Positions 26,949 through 36,980 of a stretch of DNA of 57,512 bases are shown here, piece after piece (positions within the stretch are counted from its first letter, which is position 1; every line of letters begins with the position of its first letter). Position numbers and translations under genes: made by a program. The notes beneath the pieces were generated by a model, which was not told the DNA's origin, did no database searches, and saw only the letters and a list, made by a program, of their open reading frames with translations. The stretch lies in the NCBI GenBank assembly GCA_018820395.1, contig JAHJOG010000269.1, positions 1 to 57,512 on the forward strand, given 5' to 3'. Origin of the DNA: Gammaproteobacteria bacterium. Its GTDB lineage: Bacteria; Pseudomonadota; Gammaproteobacteria; Burkholderiales; Burkholderiaceae_C.

Positions 26949-28577
26949 TCACCCGCGCAGCGCACCCAGTTGGGCCGTGTAGGCATGCGGGTTGATGCGC
27001 GCGTCGACCACCGCCGGCCCGTCGTGCGCGAAGGCGCGGCGCATCGCGGGTGCGAGTTCTTCAGGCATCTCCACGCGGATACCCAGGCAACCGAAGCCTT
27101 CGGCCACCTTGGCGAAATCGGCCGGAGAAAAATCCAGCCCGGCGCGCGGAAACCGGCGTTGGCGCTGCTTGACTTCGATGAGCGTGAGGCTCTCGTCGTT
27201 GAAGACGATCACGACCAGCCGGCACCGCTGCTGCACGGCCGTACCCAGTTCGCCCGCGCACATCATCAGCCCCCCGTCGCCGGTGAAGGCAACCACCGGC
27301 CGGCCCGGGTCGGCCAGCGCAGAGCCGATGGCGGCCGGCAGCGCGAAGGCCATGGTGGCGAGCCCGCGCGAGATCAGCGCCTGCCGCGGCTCGGTGGCAT
27401 GCCACGCATGCAGCACCGGCAGCATGTGCGCGCCGGCGTCGAGCGTGATGCGGGCGTTGGCGGGCGCTGCGTGAATGGCCGCATCGACCAGCGCCTGCGG
27501 TGTCAGCGGGCCGTCGCCGGTGGCGGCGCGGGCGCGCGACTTCAGCTCGGCACGTTGCCGGGCGAGCCAGGCGGCATCCCACTGGCCGGGCTGCACGACG
27601 GCCGCGATGGCGTCGGCGGCCGGCGCCAGCGGGCCGACCAGGGAGATCTCGGGCGTGACGATGTTGCGCGCGAAGGCGTGCGTGCTGAGCTCGACGATGG
27701 GCCCCTTGTAGAGCCAAGGGTGCGCGGGAAACTCGATGGCATCGAGGCCGTACAGCAGCACCAGGTCGGCCTCGGCGAACCAGGGCGCGTCGGCCACGCC
27801 GCCGGTGTAGCAACCCACCGCGAGCGGGTCGTCGGCCGACATGGTGCCCAGCGACTTGTAGGTTTCGAGCACGGGACACCGCCACGCAGCGGACAGACGG
27901 CGCAACGCGCTCGAGGCCTCGGAGCGGCAGGCCTGCAGGCCCGCGACGATGAGCGGGCGGCGCGCCGATGCGAGCAGCGTCTGCAGAGCCGGCGCCAGTT
28001 GCGGCGGCTTCGCCGCTGCGGACGGCACGTGCGCCGATGTCACCGCCGCGCTCGCGGGCGGCGCCGGGCGGCGGATCTCGCCCCCGCGCATCTCGATGTA
28101 CACCGGCCCGGGCGGTTCGCTCGCAGCAAGGTCGAGCAGTGCGTCGATGTCGCCAGTGGGATCGTCGGCGCCAAGGCCGCAGCTGCCCTTGGACAGCGGC
28201 GCGATCATCGCGTGCTGGTCGTAGCGCTGGTGCGCCACGTGGTCCAGGCGCGGGTCGTAGCCGTCGGCCAGCACCAGCAGCGGCGCGCGGTCGAGCGCCG
28301 CATAGGCGACGCCGTTCATGCCGTGCGCGAGGCCGGGGCCGCGAGTGACCATCAGCACCCCGGGCGCGCTCGTGAGTTCGGCCGTCACGCTGGCCATGAT
28401 GCCGGCCGCCGATTCGGTGCGCGCCAGCACGAAGTCGATGCCCTCCCGCGCGCAGGCGTCGATCAGGTCCAGGCTGCAGTCACCGCCCGGCACGCCGAAG
28501 ACATGGCGGACGCCGCGCGCTGCCAGGCGCGCTGCGAGCAGGTCGATCACGCGGGGCACATCGTTGGATTCGTTCAT
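26949..28577 (-). CDS. ThDP-dependent enzyme, acetolactate synthase-like family (paralogue)
   Basis: ThDP enzyme of 542 residues, clearly paralogous to the protein at 16779-18431: both share GVPGGDCSLD, FVLARTE, TRGPGLA and FTGDGGLMMCA blocks. The activating glutamate in RTESAAG and the ThDP/Mg motif GDGG are kept. The ATG at 28577 is preferred over an upstream start, because a good promoter (28585-28613) ends just before it. It is a monocistronic unit behind a GAA-N7-TTC site. The substrate is unknown, probably an alpha-keto acid or acyloin. Confidence 0.88.
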   Translation of the reverse strand: MNESNDVPRVIDLLAARLAARGVRHVFGVPGGDCSLDLIDACAREGIDFVLARTESAAGIMASVTAELTSAPGVLMVTRGPGLAHGMNGVAYAALDRAPLLVLADGYDPRLDHVAHQRYDQHAMIAPLSKGSCGLGADDPTGDIDALLDLAASEPPGPVYIEMRGGEIRRPAPPASAAVTSAHVPSAAAKPPQLAPALQTLLASARRPLIVAGLQACRSEASSALRRLSAAWRCPVLETYKSLGTMSADDPLAVGCYTGGVADAPWFAEADLVLLYGLDAIEFPAHPWLYKGPIVELSTHAFARNIVTPEISLVGPLAPAADAIAAVVQPGQWDAAWLARQRAELKSRARAATGDGPLTPQALVDAAIHAAPANARITLDAGAHMLPVLHAWHATEPRQALISRGLATMAFALPAAIGSALADPGRPVVAFTGDGGLMMCAGELGTAVQQRCRLVVIVFNDESLTLIEVKQRQRRFPRAGLDFSPADFAKVAEGFGCLGIRVEMPEELAPAMRRAFAHDGPAVVDARINPHAYTAQLGALRG

Positions 28578-28584
28578 CGAACCC

Positions 28585-28613
28585 AATGTAGAAAGCGCCC
28601 GCGCGGCGGTCAA
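28585..28613 (-). promoter_or_regulatory. Promoter of the second ThDP enzyme, nearly leaderless
   Basis: TTGACC (28613-28608), a 17-bp spacer and TACATT (28590-28585) on the minus strand. Transcription would begin within a few bases of the ATG at 28577, predicting a leaderless or near-leaderless mRNA. No ribosome site is seen before the ATG, which agrees. Confidence 0.6.
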
Positions 28614-28623
28614 ACGCCCGCGG

Positions 28624-28638
28624 CGAAATCAGAATTCG
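28624..28638. promoter_or_regulatory. GAA-N7-TTC palindrome, site 1
   Basis: CGAAATCAGAATTCG has perfect CGAA/TTCG arms around seven bases, 47 bp before the ThDP enzyme start and just upstream of its -35. An activator site is suggested by this position. Confidence 0.5.
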
Positions 28639-28660
28639 CGCCAGCCGCAGTCGCAGCCGC

Positions 28661-30085
28661 TCAGGCCGCCACGCGCACCTTGAAGCGCGGAATGGCGAAG
28701 AAGTTGTAGCCGCCCTTGTTGAAGGGCACGCTGTCGGGCTGCATGCCGCCTTCATTGTCGGTGGCGCGGGTTTCGAGCAGGTAGTCGCCCGGCCCGGGAT
28801 TGAACGGAAACTCGAAACGCACCCAGGTGTAGCGGCTCACCTGCGGATCGATGATGCGCGCGGCTTCCCAGCGCCCGCCGTTGACGCGCACGTGCACGCG
28901 CTTCACGCCCGTGCGCGGGGCCCAGGCGTAGCCGCGCAGCACCTGCGGCCCGGCGCGCAGCACCGGCATTTCGCCGCGAGCGAGCGGATAGTTGGACGGC
29001 ATGTCGGGCTGCTTCTGCAAGGTGAGCGGGATTGCCAGCATCGAGCGCGCCTCTTGCCAGGTCACCGGAATGCCGAGCAGTTGGTCCGGCCGCACGAAGC
29101 GGAATTCATCGCCTTCGGTCGGGCGCGGCGGCGGATAGTCCGGCCCCATCAGCGTGTGATCGTAGGTGTTGAGCCGCACCCACACGTCGTGCGAGCTGAT
29201 CTTGATTTCGGTCAGCCACTTGGTCGACGCGCCGCCGCACCAGCCGGGTACCAGCGCCCGCACCGGCGCACCGTGGTCCGGGCCGAGCGGGGCGCCATTC
29301 ATCTTGAAGGCGAGCCCGATGTCGTCCGGCCGCTCCATCACGTCGGCGTAGGGCATGGGCCTGCCCGTGTCCGACTCGGTGTTGGGCTTCTTGCCGTCGA
29401 CGCCCGACCAGAAGAGCACTGACTTCGCGTTGCGCTTCACGCCCACCAGATCGAGGATGTGACTCATCGGCACGTACTGCCACTCGGCCTGGCCGACGCC
29501 GCCCAGGCCCCAGCCGTTGCCGGTCACGCGCGTCGGGTCGGCCACCATGTCCTGCTGCTCCCAGAAGAGCGTGCGGCCGTTGCCGGTGCACTGCATCACG
29601 CTGATGATGGAACGCGAAGGCATCTTCAGCAGGTCGTCGTAGCCGATCGTGAGCTCCCGCTCGACGGCGTCGCCGTGGATGCGCAGCCGCCAGTGCCGCG
29701 GGTCGACGCGCGAGTCTTCTTCGGCGCGCGGCGTGCGAAAGGCATTGCGCACGTAGAACTGCGACACCGGCGTGATGTAGGTGTCGAAGTTCCACCACGC
29801 GCCGCCCTGGTTGGTCGCATTGAGGTCGGTCATGAGTCCCACGTCCTTCACGAACGAGGGGTGGATGCGGCTCGGCCCGCGCCCGCCGTCGCCGATGGTG
29901 AGCCGGCCCGACCCGGCGCCGGCCGGCACGCCCGCGGGCTGGGCCAAGGCCGGCAGCGACGCACCGGCGATGCCGCTGGCCAGCGCCGTGACGAAAAAGC
30001 GCCGCCGGCCAGCCATGTGCAGCGGGTCCGGTTCGCGGGTCAGTCGGGCGATCGTGCGTTCGAGTTCATCGGGATGCGAAGCCAT
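28661..30085 (-). CDS. Sulfite oxidase-family molybdopterin enzyme (SoxC-like), Tat-exported
   Basis: Mo-cofactor oxidoreductase of 474 residues. A twin-arginine signal (GRRRFFVTALASG, residues 26-38) precedes a hydrophobic stretch ending LPALAQ, so it is exported folded. The molybdenum-binding cysteine is C166 in MQCTGNGR. A C-terminal Mo-co dimerisation domain is present. The fold matches sulfite dehydrogenases such as SoxC. The SoxD-like cytochrome partner and other sox genes are absent, so the acceptor and even the substrate are uncertain. The start at 30085 has a weak ribosome site. Confidence 0.87.
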   Translation of the reverse strand: MASHPDELERTIARLTREPDPLHMAGRRRFFVTALASGIAGASLPALAQPAGVPAGAGSGRLTIGDGGRGPSRIHPSFVKDVGLMTDLNATNQGGAWWNFDTYITPVSQFYVRNAFRTPRAEEDSRVDPRHWRLRIHGDAVERELTIGYDDLLKMPSRSIISVMQCTGNGRTLFWEQQDMVADPTRVTGNGWGLGGVGQAEWQYVPMSHILDLVGVKRNAKSVLFWSGVDGKKPNTESDTGRPMPYADVMERPDDIGLAFKMNGAPLGPDHGAPVRALVPGWCGGASTKWLTEIKISSHDVWVRLNTYDHTLMGPDYPPPRPTEGDEFRFVRPDQLLGIPVTWQEARSMLAIPLTLQKQPDMPSNYPLARGEMPVLRAGPQVLRGYAWAPRTGVKRVHVRVNGGRWEAARIIDPQVSRYTWVRFEFPFNPGPGDYLLETRATDNEGGMQPDSVPFNKGGYNFFAIPRFKVRVAA

Positions 30086-30226
30086 GGGAGTTGCCGTCGA
30101 GGTGTCGAGTTTCGAAGCGACCCATTGGAGCGGCCGCGTGCCACTGCCACAAGGCATGCGCGCGAAAGCACCATTCGACTGGCGTGAACCTGCGCCGCTG
30201 CGCGGCCGCCGTGCCGAAGCCGGCGC

Positions 30227-31189
30227 TCAGGCGCGCTGGAGGCGCCGGCGCAGCGTGGACAAGGCCCCGCCAGACTTGACCGAGCCCGGCAGCGGATGCC
30301 CCACGATGTCTTCCGCCAGGCGCGCAGCGTCGAGCAGCGCCTCGATGTCGATCCCGGTCTCGATGCCGAGCTCTTCACAGAGGAACACCAGGTCTTCGGT
30401 GCAGACATTGCCGGCCGCGCCCTTGTGCTCGGCGAACGGGCAGCCGCCCAGCCCCGCGACCGCGGCATCGAAATGCGCGACGCCCATCTCGAGCCCCGCG
30501 CAGGCGTTGGCGATGCCCATGCCGCGCGTGTCGTGCAGGTGCAGCGCGATCGTCTTGTCGGGCCAGCGCTCGCGCACGTCGCCCACCAGTTGGCGGATGC
30601 TGCGCGGCGTGGCCCAGGCCATGGTGTCGGCCAGGAAGATGGTGCCGATGTCGAGCCCGTGCTCGTCGCCGATGGCGAAGAGCGAGTCGATCATCTCGAT
30701 CACCTTGCTGCGCGGGATGTCGCCCTCGAAGTTGCAGCCGAAGGCCGCCGCCACCGACACGCGCTGCACCGGCACCCGATGCTCCACGTACAGCTGCGCC
30801 ATGCGCCGCACCGCCTCGAGGTTCTGCGCCATCGTGCGCTTCTGGTTGCGCAGCAGAAAGGTTTCCGACGCCGTCAGCATGAGCCCGGCCTGCAATGTCA
30901 GGCGCGGGCTCGCAAGCGCGCGCTGCAGGCCTTTTTCATTCAGCCACATGCCCAGGTAGCGCACGCCCGGCGCCTTGTCGAAGCCGGCGACCACCTCGTC
31001 CGCATCGGCCATGCCGGGCACGTTGGCGCCCGGCACGAAGCTCACGATCTGGATCTCTTCGAGCCCTGTCTTGGAGAGGGTGTCTATCAGCTCGATCTTG
31101 CGCGCGGTCGGGATCGGCCCCTTCTCGAACTGGAACCCTTCGCGCGGCCCTTCTTCCTTGATGAAGACGGCCTTGGGAAGATCGGACAT
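30227..31189 (-). CDS. Hydroxymethylglutaryl-CoA lyase family protein
   Basis: DRE-TIM-barrel aldolase of 320 residues. The signature GLGGCPFAEHKGAAGNVCTEDL carries the catalytic cysteine loop of HMG-CoA lyases, and EGPREGFQFE near the N-terminus and LHLHDTRGMG are metal-site segments. HMG-CoA lyase splits a 3-hydroxy-3-methylacyl-CoA into acetyl-CoA and a keto acid; homologues act on citramalyl-like CoA esters. AAGGAG lies eight bases before the ATG. It is divergent from two hydratase-like genes, which would supply such a substrate. Confidence 0.9.
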   Translation of the reverse strand: MSDLPKAVFIKEEGPREGFQFEKGPIPTARKIELIDTLSKTGLEEIQIVSFVPGANVPGMADADEVVAGFDKAPGVRYLGMWLNEKGLQRALASPRLTLQAGLMLTASETFLLRNQKRTMAQNLEAVRRMAQLYVEHRVPVQRVSVAAAFGCNFEGDIPRSKVIEMIDSLFAIGDEHGLDIGTIFLADTMAWATPRSIRQLVGDVRERWPDKTIALHLHDTRGMGIANACAGLEMGVAHFDAAVAGLGGCPFAEHKGAAGNVCTEDLVFLCEELGIETGIDIEALLDAARLAEDIVGHPLPGSVKSGGALSTLRRRLQRA

Positions 31190-31260
31190 GCAACACTCCT
31201 TGGGCGAGGCGATCGATCCGCCAATCTAACGCTTTGTGCACGGGTCGCGTTCGTCCGGCC

Positions 31261-31275
31261 CGAATTCAGATTTCA
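31261..31275. promoter_or_regulatory. GAA-N7-TTC palindrome, site 2
   Basis: CGAATTCAGATTTCA lies in the 143-bp divergent gap between the HMG-CoA lyase family gene and the hydratase pair. Compared with the reverse complement of site 1 it is identical at 13 of 15 positions. Confidence 0.48.
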
Positions 31276-31332
31276 TCGCTGCGCCTTGTCCCGGCGGGCG
31301 CCGCGCAGTCAGATTGCCACGAGGAGACCTCC

Positions 31333-31896
31333 ATGCCCGCCACCGACCGTGCTTCCCCGGCCGCTCCCCCGAGCTTGCTGACCCCCGAGATCCTCGCCTA
31401 CGTGGGCCTGTCGAACGCGCCCGAGCTGGCCTGCGACCCGGTCGAGCAAGGCGCCGTGCGCCGCTTCGCGCAGGCCATCATGGATGCCGACCCCGACTAC
31501 GGCCCCGCCGCGTCGCACGACGCGCCCTGGGGCGGGCCGATCGCGCCGCCGCTCTTTGCCAACCACGCGATCCGGCGCCCGTTCGGCGCGCCGGACATGG
31601 TGCAGGATCGCGCGGGCGATCCGCATTTCGACGGCAGCGGCGGCCAGCCCGGAGGCCTGCCGCCCATCGAGCCGCTGAAGGATTTCGCGGTGCTCAACGG
31701 CGGCGCCGAGTTCGAGTTGTATCGCTACGCGCGTCACGGAGAACACATCCGGGTCACTCAACGCTACGCCGACATCACCGAAAAGCTCAGCTCGAAAGGG
31801 TCGATGATTCTCGTCACCGTCGAAGCCGAGTTCCGCACGGGCGACGACGAACTCCTGCTGCGCGCGCGCCGCACGCTGATCCGGAGGCCCGCATGA
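31333..31896 (+). CDS. FAS1-like/MaoC-type dehydratase, N-terminal half protein
   Basis: Hot-dog-fold protein of 187 residues resembling the FAS1-like dehydratase domain (NodN/MaoC group), with an APWGGPIAPPLFA segment near residue 70. Such proteins pair with a MaoC subunit to form a two-chain enoyl-CoA hydratase or 3-hydroxyacyl-CoA dehydratase. GAGGAG is six bases before the ATG at 31333. Its stop overlaps the MaoC gene start by 4 bp, as expected for a subunit pair. Confidence 0.82.
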   Translation: MPATDRASPAAPPSLLTPEILAYVGLSNAPELACDPVEQGAVRRFAQAIMDADPDYGPAASHDAPWGGPIAPPLFANHAIRRPFGAPDMVQDRAGDPHFDGSGGQPGGLPPIEPLKDFAVLNGGAEFELYRYARHGEHIRVTQRYADITEKLSSKGSMILVTVEAEFRTGDDELLLRARRTLIRRPA

Positions 31897-32378
31897 GCAG
31901 CGGCTTCGCAACCCCTTTCTTCGACGACGTCGAACCCGGCCTGGCATTGCCCAGCCTCGTGAAAGGCCCGCTGACCCCGGTGCACCTGATGCGCTGGTCC
32001 GCTGCGATGGAGAACTGGCACCGCATCCACTACGACCGCACCTTCGCGCAGGAGCACGACCATCTGCCCGACCTGCTCATCAACGGCTCTTTCAAGCAGC
32101 AGTTCGTGCTGCAGCTGCTGAAGGACTGGGCCGGCCCACACGGGTGGCCGTGGCGCAGCTCGTTCCAATTCCGCGCGATGAACAAGGTGGGCGAAACGCT
32201 CACGGTGTGGGGTCGCGTCACGGGCAAGCGGCGGGCGGCGCGCTACGGGCTGGTCGATGTCGACACCGGCGTGCTCAACGAGCACGGCCTCGAATCCACG
32301 CCGGGCAAGGCGGTGGTGGTGCTGCCCTATCGCGACGGGCCGCCACTGCCCTACCCCTTCGTGCCCGAAGACACCTGA
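31893..32378 (+). CDS. MaoC-family hydratase/dehydratase
   Basis: Hot-dog-fold protein of 161 residues. The hydratase-2 motif is seen in ENWHRIHYDRTFAQE, giving the catalytic Asp/His pair. With its overlapping partner it likely hydrates an enoyl-CoA, perhaps mesaconyl-CoA-like, before cleavage by the lyase family protein encoded divergently. It ends 4 bp from the convergent CoA-transferase gene. Confidence 0.85.
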   Translation: MSSGFATPFFDDVEPGLALPSLVKGPLTPVHLMRWSAAMENWHRIHYDRTFAQEHDHLPDLLINGSFKQQFVLQLLKDWAGPHGWPWRSSFQFRAMNKVGETLTVWGRVTGKRRAARYGLVDVDTGVLNEHGLESTPGKAVVVLPYRDGPPLPYPFVPEDT

Positions 32379-32382
32379 GGCG

Positions 32383-34923
32383 TCACGCGCCGTCGATGCC
32401 GAGCCGGCGCCGGTAGTCGGCATCGACCTCGCTCACCGCGCGCAGCCGGGCCAGGTGTGCGAGCCCCATGGCCTGCGGCGGCAGGTCGCGGTGCGGCGTG
32501 TCGCAGACGACGCGCGCCGCGAGCAGTTGCGCGATGTGCGCCGGCGTGTAGCCCGGCAGCTCGCCGAGCACCGACCGGTTGTCCTCGCCATAAGCCGGTG
32601 CCGGCTTGTGCACGTGCGGCTGGCGCAGCGTCCAGCGGTAGGGCCGCCCCATGATCGGCCGCATGCCGATCGGCGGCGGATGCTCGACTCGTTCATGAAA
32701 GCCTCGCGCCGCCAGATGCTCGTCCAGCAGCAGGTCGCGGTTGTTCTGCACGGGGCCGCAGGCGATGCCGAGTGCTTGCAGCCGGTGCGTGACGCCACGC
32801 GCGTCCTGCCCGCGCATCCACTCGGCCACCGCCGAGTCGACCGCGTCGCGATGCGCCAAGCGCGCCGCAGCCGACGCGAAGGCTGATGCGAGATCGGGCC
32901 GCTCCATCGCACCGGCGAGCGCCAGCCACTGCGAGTCGGTCTCCACCGTCAACGCCACCCAGCGATCGTCGCCTTCGACGCGATAGGCGTTGCTCGGAAC
33001 GAAGCGCGAATGCTCGTTGCCGATGCGTTCGGGCTGCGTGCCGTCCACCTGGTACTGGAGCAGCGCTTCGGGCACCAGCGCCGCGCCCACCTGGTACATG
33101 CTCAAGTCGATCCACTGGCCCTCGCCCGTGGCGCGCAGCGCATGCAGGGCCGCGAAGAGCGCGGTCAGGCCCATCCAGCAGGCGATGAAGTCGGGGTACG
33201 ACTGGCCGACCTTCCACGGCTTGTCGCCGCGATAGCCGCTGAACGCCGAGATGCCCATGGTCGCTTCGAGCGTCGTGCCCTGGCTTGGGAAACCCGACCA
33301 CGGCCCGGTCGCGCCGTAGCCCGTGTTCGACAGCATCACCAGGCCCGGACGTATCTTGCGCAACTCGTCGTAATGCAGCGCCCAGCCGCGCAGCACGCGC
33401 GGCGTGAAGTTCTCCAGCACGATGTCCGCCGTGGCCACCAGGTCGCGGAACACGGCGCGGCCGGCGTCGCAGGACAGGTCGAGCACGACCGAGCGCTTGT
33501 TGCGGTTGAGCACCTGGAAGATGCCCGACCGGTCGATGGCACCCTCGCCCGACTGGTTGTCGAGGTAGGTCGTGAAGACGCCGCGGCGCGTCTGGTCGAG
33601 CCGCACCGGCGATTCGATCTTGATGACCTCCGCGCCCAGGTCGCCCAATAGCGCCGCCATGTAGGGCACGGCCACGACGGTCGACAGGTCGAGCACGCGC
33701 AGCCCCGCGAGCGGCAGGCGCGGCGTCGCGTCGGGCCGCACCGGGCGTGCCGGCCAGGGCTGCTGCAGTTCGAGCAAGACCTCGTCCTGGTGCTCGGCGA
33801 GCAGCGGCGCGCGCCGCCGCACCGACGTCGGATTGCGCGACAGCTGCGCCATGCGCACCGGAAAGCGATGCGCGCCCGTCGCCGGATGCTCCACGATTTC
33901 GGAGAAGCGGCGTGACGCGAGCTGCTCGCAGGCCAGCAACTCGCGCGCGCCTTGCACCATGCCCATCAGCATGCGACGCGCCGAGCCGTCGAGGAAGAGA
34001 TCCTTGGCCGAGCGCTCGCGCGCGCACCGCTCGACCAGCGCACGAAACTCTTCCACGTTCGCCGCACGCTGCGCGCTGTCGACGAAGCGCGGGCTGCGCA
34101 AAGCCTCTTCGCCGAACACGTCCGCATAGCCTTCGAGCGGCGCGGGCCCGCCGGACTGGATCGAAACAAACCCGTCGCGCGTGGCGATCGGCCCGCCGGC
34201 GAACGGGTCCTGCACCGGCAACCGGCGGCTTTGCACGGCGCCCATGAACGAGTAGTAGGTCTCGCACATCACCAGCTCGGACACCATGCATTCGTGGATC
34301 GACAGATCGACATGCTCGCCCACCCCGTCGGCCTTCGCCGCATGCAACGCGGCGAGCGACGCGTAGGCCACGTTCAGCCCGGCGCCGAAGCCGACCTGGT
34401 CGAGCCCGTGCTTGAGCGGTGCGCGGTCGGCGCTGCCACTGATCTGCATGATCCCGGCCATCGCCTGATGCACCACGTCGCTGCCGCGAAACGCCGCGTG
34501 GGGGCCGGCCTGGCCGAAATCGGTCACCGACGTCACGACCACCTGCGGGTTCCATTGCATGAACGCGTCCGCACCCAGGCCCCAGCCTGCGAGCGTGCCC
34601 GCCGCGAAGCTCTCGATCACCACATCGCTGCGCTCCACCAGCGCGCGCAAAGCCGCATGCGAGCAGTGGTCCGACAGGTCGAGCACGATGCCGCGCTTGT
34701 TCCAGTGCAGGTACTGAAACAGCAGGCTGCCCTCGCCCTCGATGGTCGACGCCGCGATCGGCGGCAGCGCACGGCCGCTGTCGCCCCCCGGTGGTTCGAC
34801 CTTGATCACCTCGGCGCCGAAGTCGCCCAGAAGCCGCGCACCGAATGGGCCGGCGATGCCGGTGGAAAGATCCAGCACCCGCACGCCCGCCAGCGCGCCC
34901 GCGGGCGGCAACGCATCGCTCAT
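32383..34923 (-). CDS. Tandem CaiB/BaiF (class III) CoA-transferase fusion
   Basis: Single chain of 846 residues with two complete class III CoA-transferase modules, about residues 10-390 and 400-815; each begins with LAGVRVLDLS or LAGLRVLDLS and has GDFGAEVIKVE or GDLGAEVIKIE. The usual catalytic aspartate is present in module 1 (D149 in GSDVVHQA), while the matching position in module 2 is glutamate (E553 in GTTLEATMG). Class III enzymes normally work as interlocked dimers, so the fusion may mimic a heterodimer. The ATG at 34923 excludes an unsupported 31-residue upstream extension. Confidence 0.88.
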   Translation of the reverse strand: MSDALPPAGALAGVRVLDLSTGIAGPFGARLLGDFGAEVIKVEPPGGDSGRALPPIAASTIEGEGSLLFQYLHWNKRGIVLDLSDHCSHAALRALVERSDVVIESFAAGTLAGWGLGADAFMQWNPQVVVTSVTDFGQAGPHAAFRGSDVVHQAMAGIMQISGSADRAPLKHGLDQVGFGAGLNVAYASLAALHAAKADGVGEHVDLSIHECMVSELVMCETYYSFMGAVQSRRLPVQDPFAGGPIATRDGFVSIQSGGPAPLEGYADVFGEEALRSPRFVDSAQRAANVEEFRALVERCARERSAKDLFLDGSARRMLMGMVQGARELLACEQLASRRFSEIVEHPATGAHRFPVRMAQLSRNPTSVRRRAPLLAEHQDEVLLELQQPWPARPVRPDATPRLPLAGLRVLDLSTVVAVPYMAALLGDLGAEVIKIESPVRLDQTRRGVFTTYLDNQSGEGAIDRSGIFQVLNRNKRSVVLDLSCDAGRAVFRDLVATADIVLENFTPRVLRGWALHYDELRKIRPGLVMLSNTGYGATGPWSGFPSQGTTLEATMGISAFSGYRGDKPWKVGQSYPDFIACWMGLTALFAALHALRATGEGQWIDLSMYQVGAALVPEALLQYQVDGTQPERIGNEHSRFVPSNAYRVEGDDRWVALTVETDSQWLALAGAMERPDLASAFASAAARLAHRDAVDSAVAEWMRGQDARGVTHRLQALGIACGPVQNNRDLLLDEHLAARGFHERVEHPPPIGMRPIMGRPYRWTLRQPHVHKPAPAYGEDNRSVLGELPGYTPAHIAQLLAARVVCDTPHRDLPPQAMGLAHLARLRAVSEVDADYRRRLGIDGA

Positions 34924-35022
34924 CGACAGCGCGCCACCCGCGCGACAGGCCGCGGGCGGACCTTGCTTTGGATCATGCGGCGACTGTGCGCGGCGGGGTC
35001 CGGGTTCGCAATGCAAAGAAAG

Positions 35023-35037
35023 CGAAGGCTGTTTTCA
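35023..35037. promoter_or_regulatory. GAA-N7-TTC palindrome, site 3
   Basis: CGAAGGCTGTTTTCA, 100 bp before the CoA-transferase fusion. Immediately next to it lies a looser TTCGC/GCGAA pair (35005-35026). It shares 12 of 15 bases with site 4. Confidence 0.4.
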
Positions 35038-35076
35038 CGCGGCGGCAGGCTCATCCTGGAGCGACGATTTTCCCGC

Positions 35077-36145
<1,069 letters not shown>

Positions 36146-36191
36146 TGCGGCCGCGGTTGGCGTGGGCGCTTCTGGCGGGCACAGTGCCCGG

Positions 36192-36980
36192 ATGGACATT
36201 GCCGTTGTGATCAGCGGCGTCGCCGATCCGAAGTGGCCGCTCCCGGCGGACACCTCGATCGCGTCGCTGCAAACCCATCTTTCGAAGCACGCCGCGCTCA
36301 GCCCTTTCGACGAGGCGGCGCTCGAGCTTTCGCTGGCGCTGCGCGATGCGCACGCCGACATCCGTGTCGTCGCGCTGGTCGCGGGCGACGAAGCGCTCGC
36401 TCGCCGCGTGGCCGGCTGGCGCCCCGACACGCTGTGCCGCATCGACCTCGACGCGGTGCCGCGCTGGGACGGCATCGCTGTCTCGGCGGCGCTCGCGCTG
36501 GCGCTCGCGCAGCAGGCGCCAGACGCAACGCTCGTGATCGTCGGGCGTGAGTTCGGCGATTTCGACGACGGCACGGTGCCCGCCGCGCTGGCCGGCCAGA
36601 CGGGCCGCATCGCGCTTCCGCTCGTCCTCGGCGTGCGGCGCACCGACGCTGGCAACGGCGGTGCCACCTTCGACGTGCTGCGTCAAGGCAATGGCGGCCT
36701 CGAACGCGTGGCGCTCGCCGGCCCGGCACTGCTCGCAGCCACCAACGACCCCGGCAACCGGCTGCGCCATCCGCTGATGAAGAACGTCATGCTGGCCAAG
36801 AAGGCCGCGATCGACGTGTGGTCCGCGCCGGCACCGGCGGCATCGGATCGGGTGCAGCTCGAATCCATCCACACCGCGACCGAGCCGGTGCGAACGACGG
36901 CATGCCAATGGCTCGAAGGCTCGCCCGCGCAGCAGGCTCATGCACTGGCCGACTGGCTGGTAGCGGAGGCCCAGGCATGA
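36192..36980 (+). CDS. etfB: Electron transfer flavoprotein beta subunit-like
   Basis: ETF beta-type protein of 262 residues, with the AMP-binding adenine-nucleotide hydrolase-like fold; the SPFDEAALELSLALR segment and LVIVGREFGDFDDGTVPAALA near the middle match EtfB. It pairs with the overlapping alpha-like subunit. The ATG at 36192 is the first giving a normal EtfB N-terminus (MDIAVVISG). ETFs accept electrons from flavin dehydrogenases, but none of the acyl-CoA or amine dehydrogenase type is adjacent. Confidence 0.85.
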   Translation: MDIAVVISGVADPKWPLPADTSIASLQTHLSKHAALSPFDEAALELSLALRDAHADIRVVALVAGDEALARRVAGWRPDTLCRIDLDAVPRWDGIAVSAALALALAQQAPDATLVIVGREFGDFDDGTVPAALAGQTGRIALPLVLGVRRTDAGNGGATFDVLRQGNGGLERVALAGPALLAATNDPGNRLRHPLMKNVMLAKKAAIDVWSAPAPAASDRVQLESIHTATEPVRTTACQWLEGSPAQQAHALADWLVAEAQA

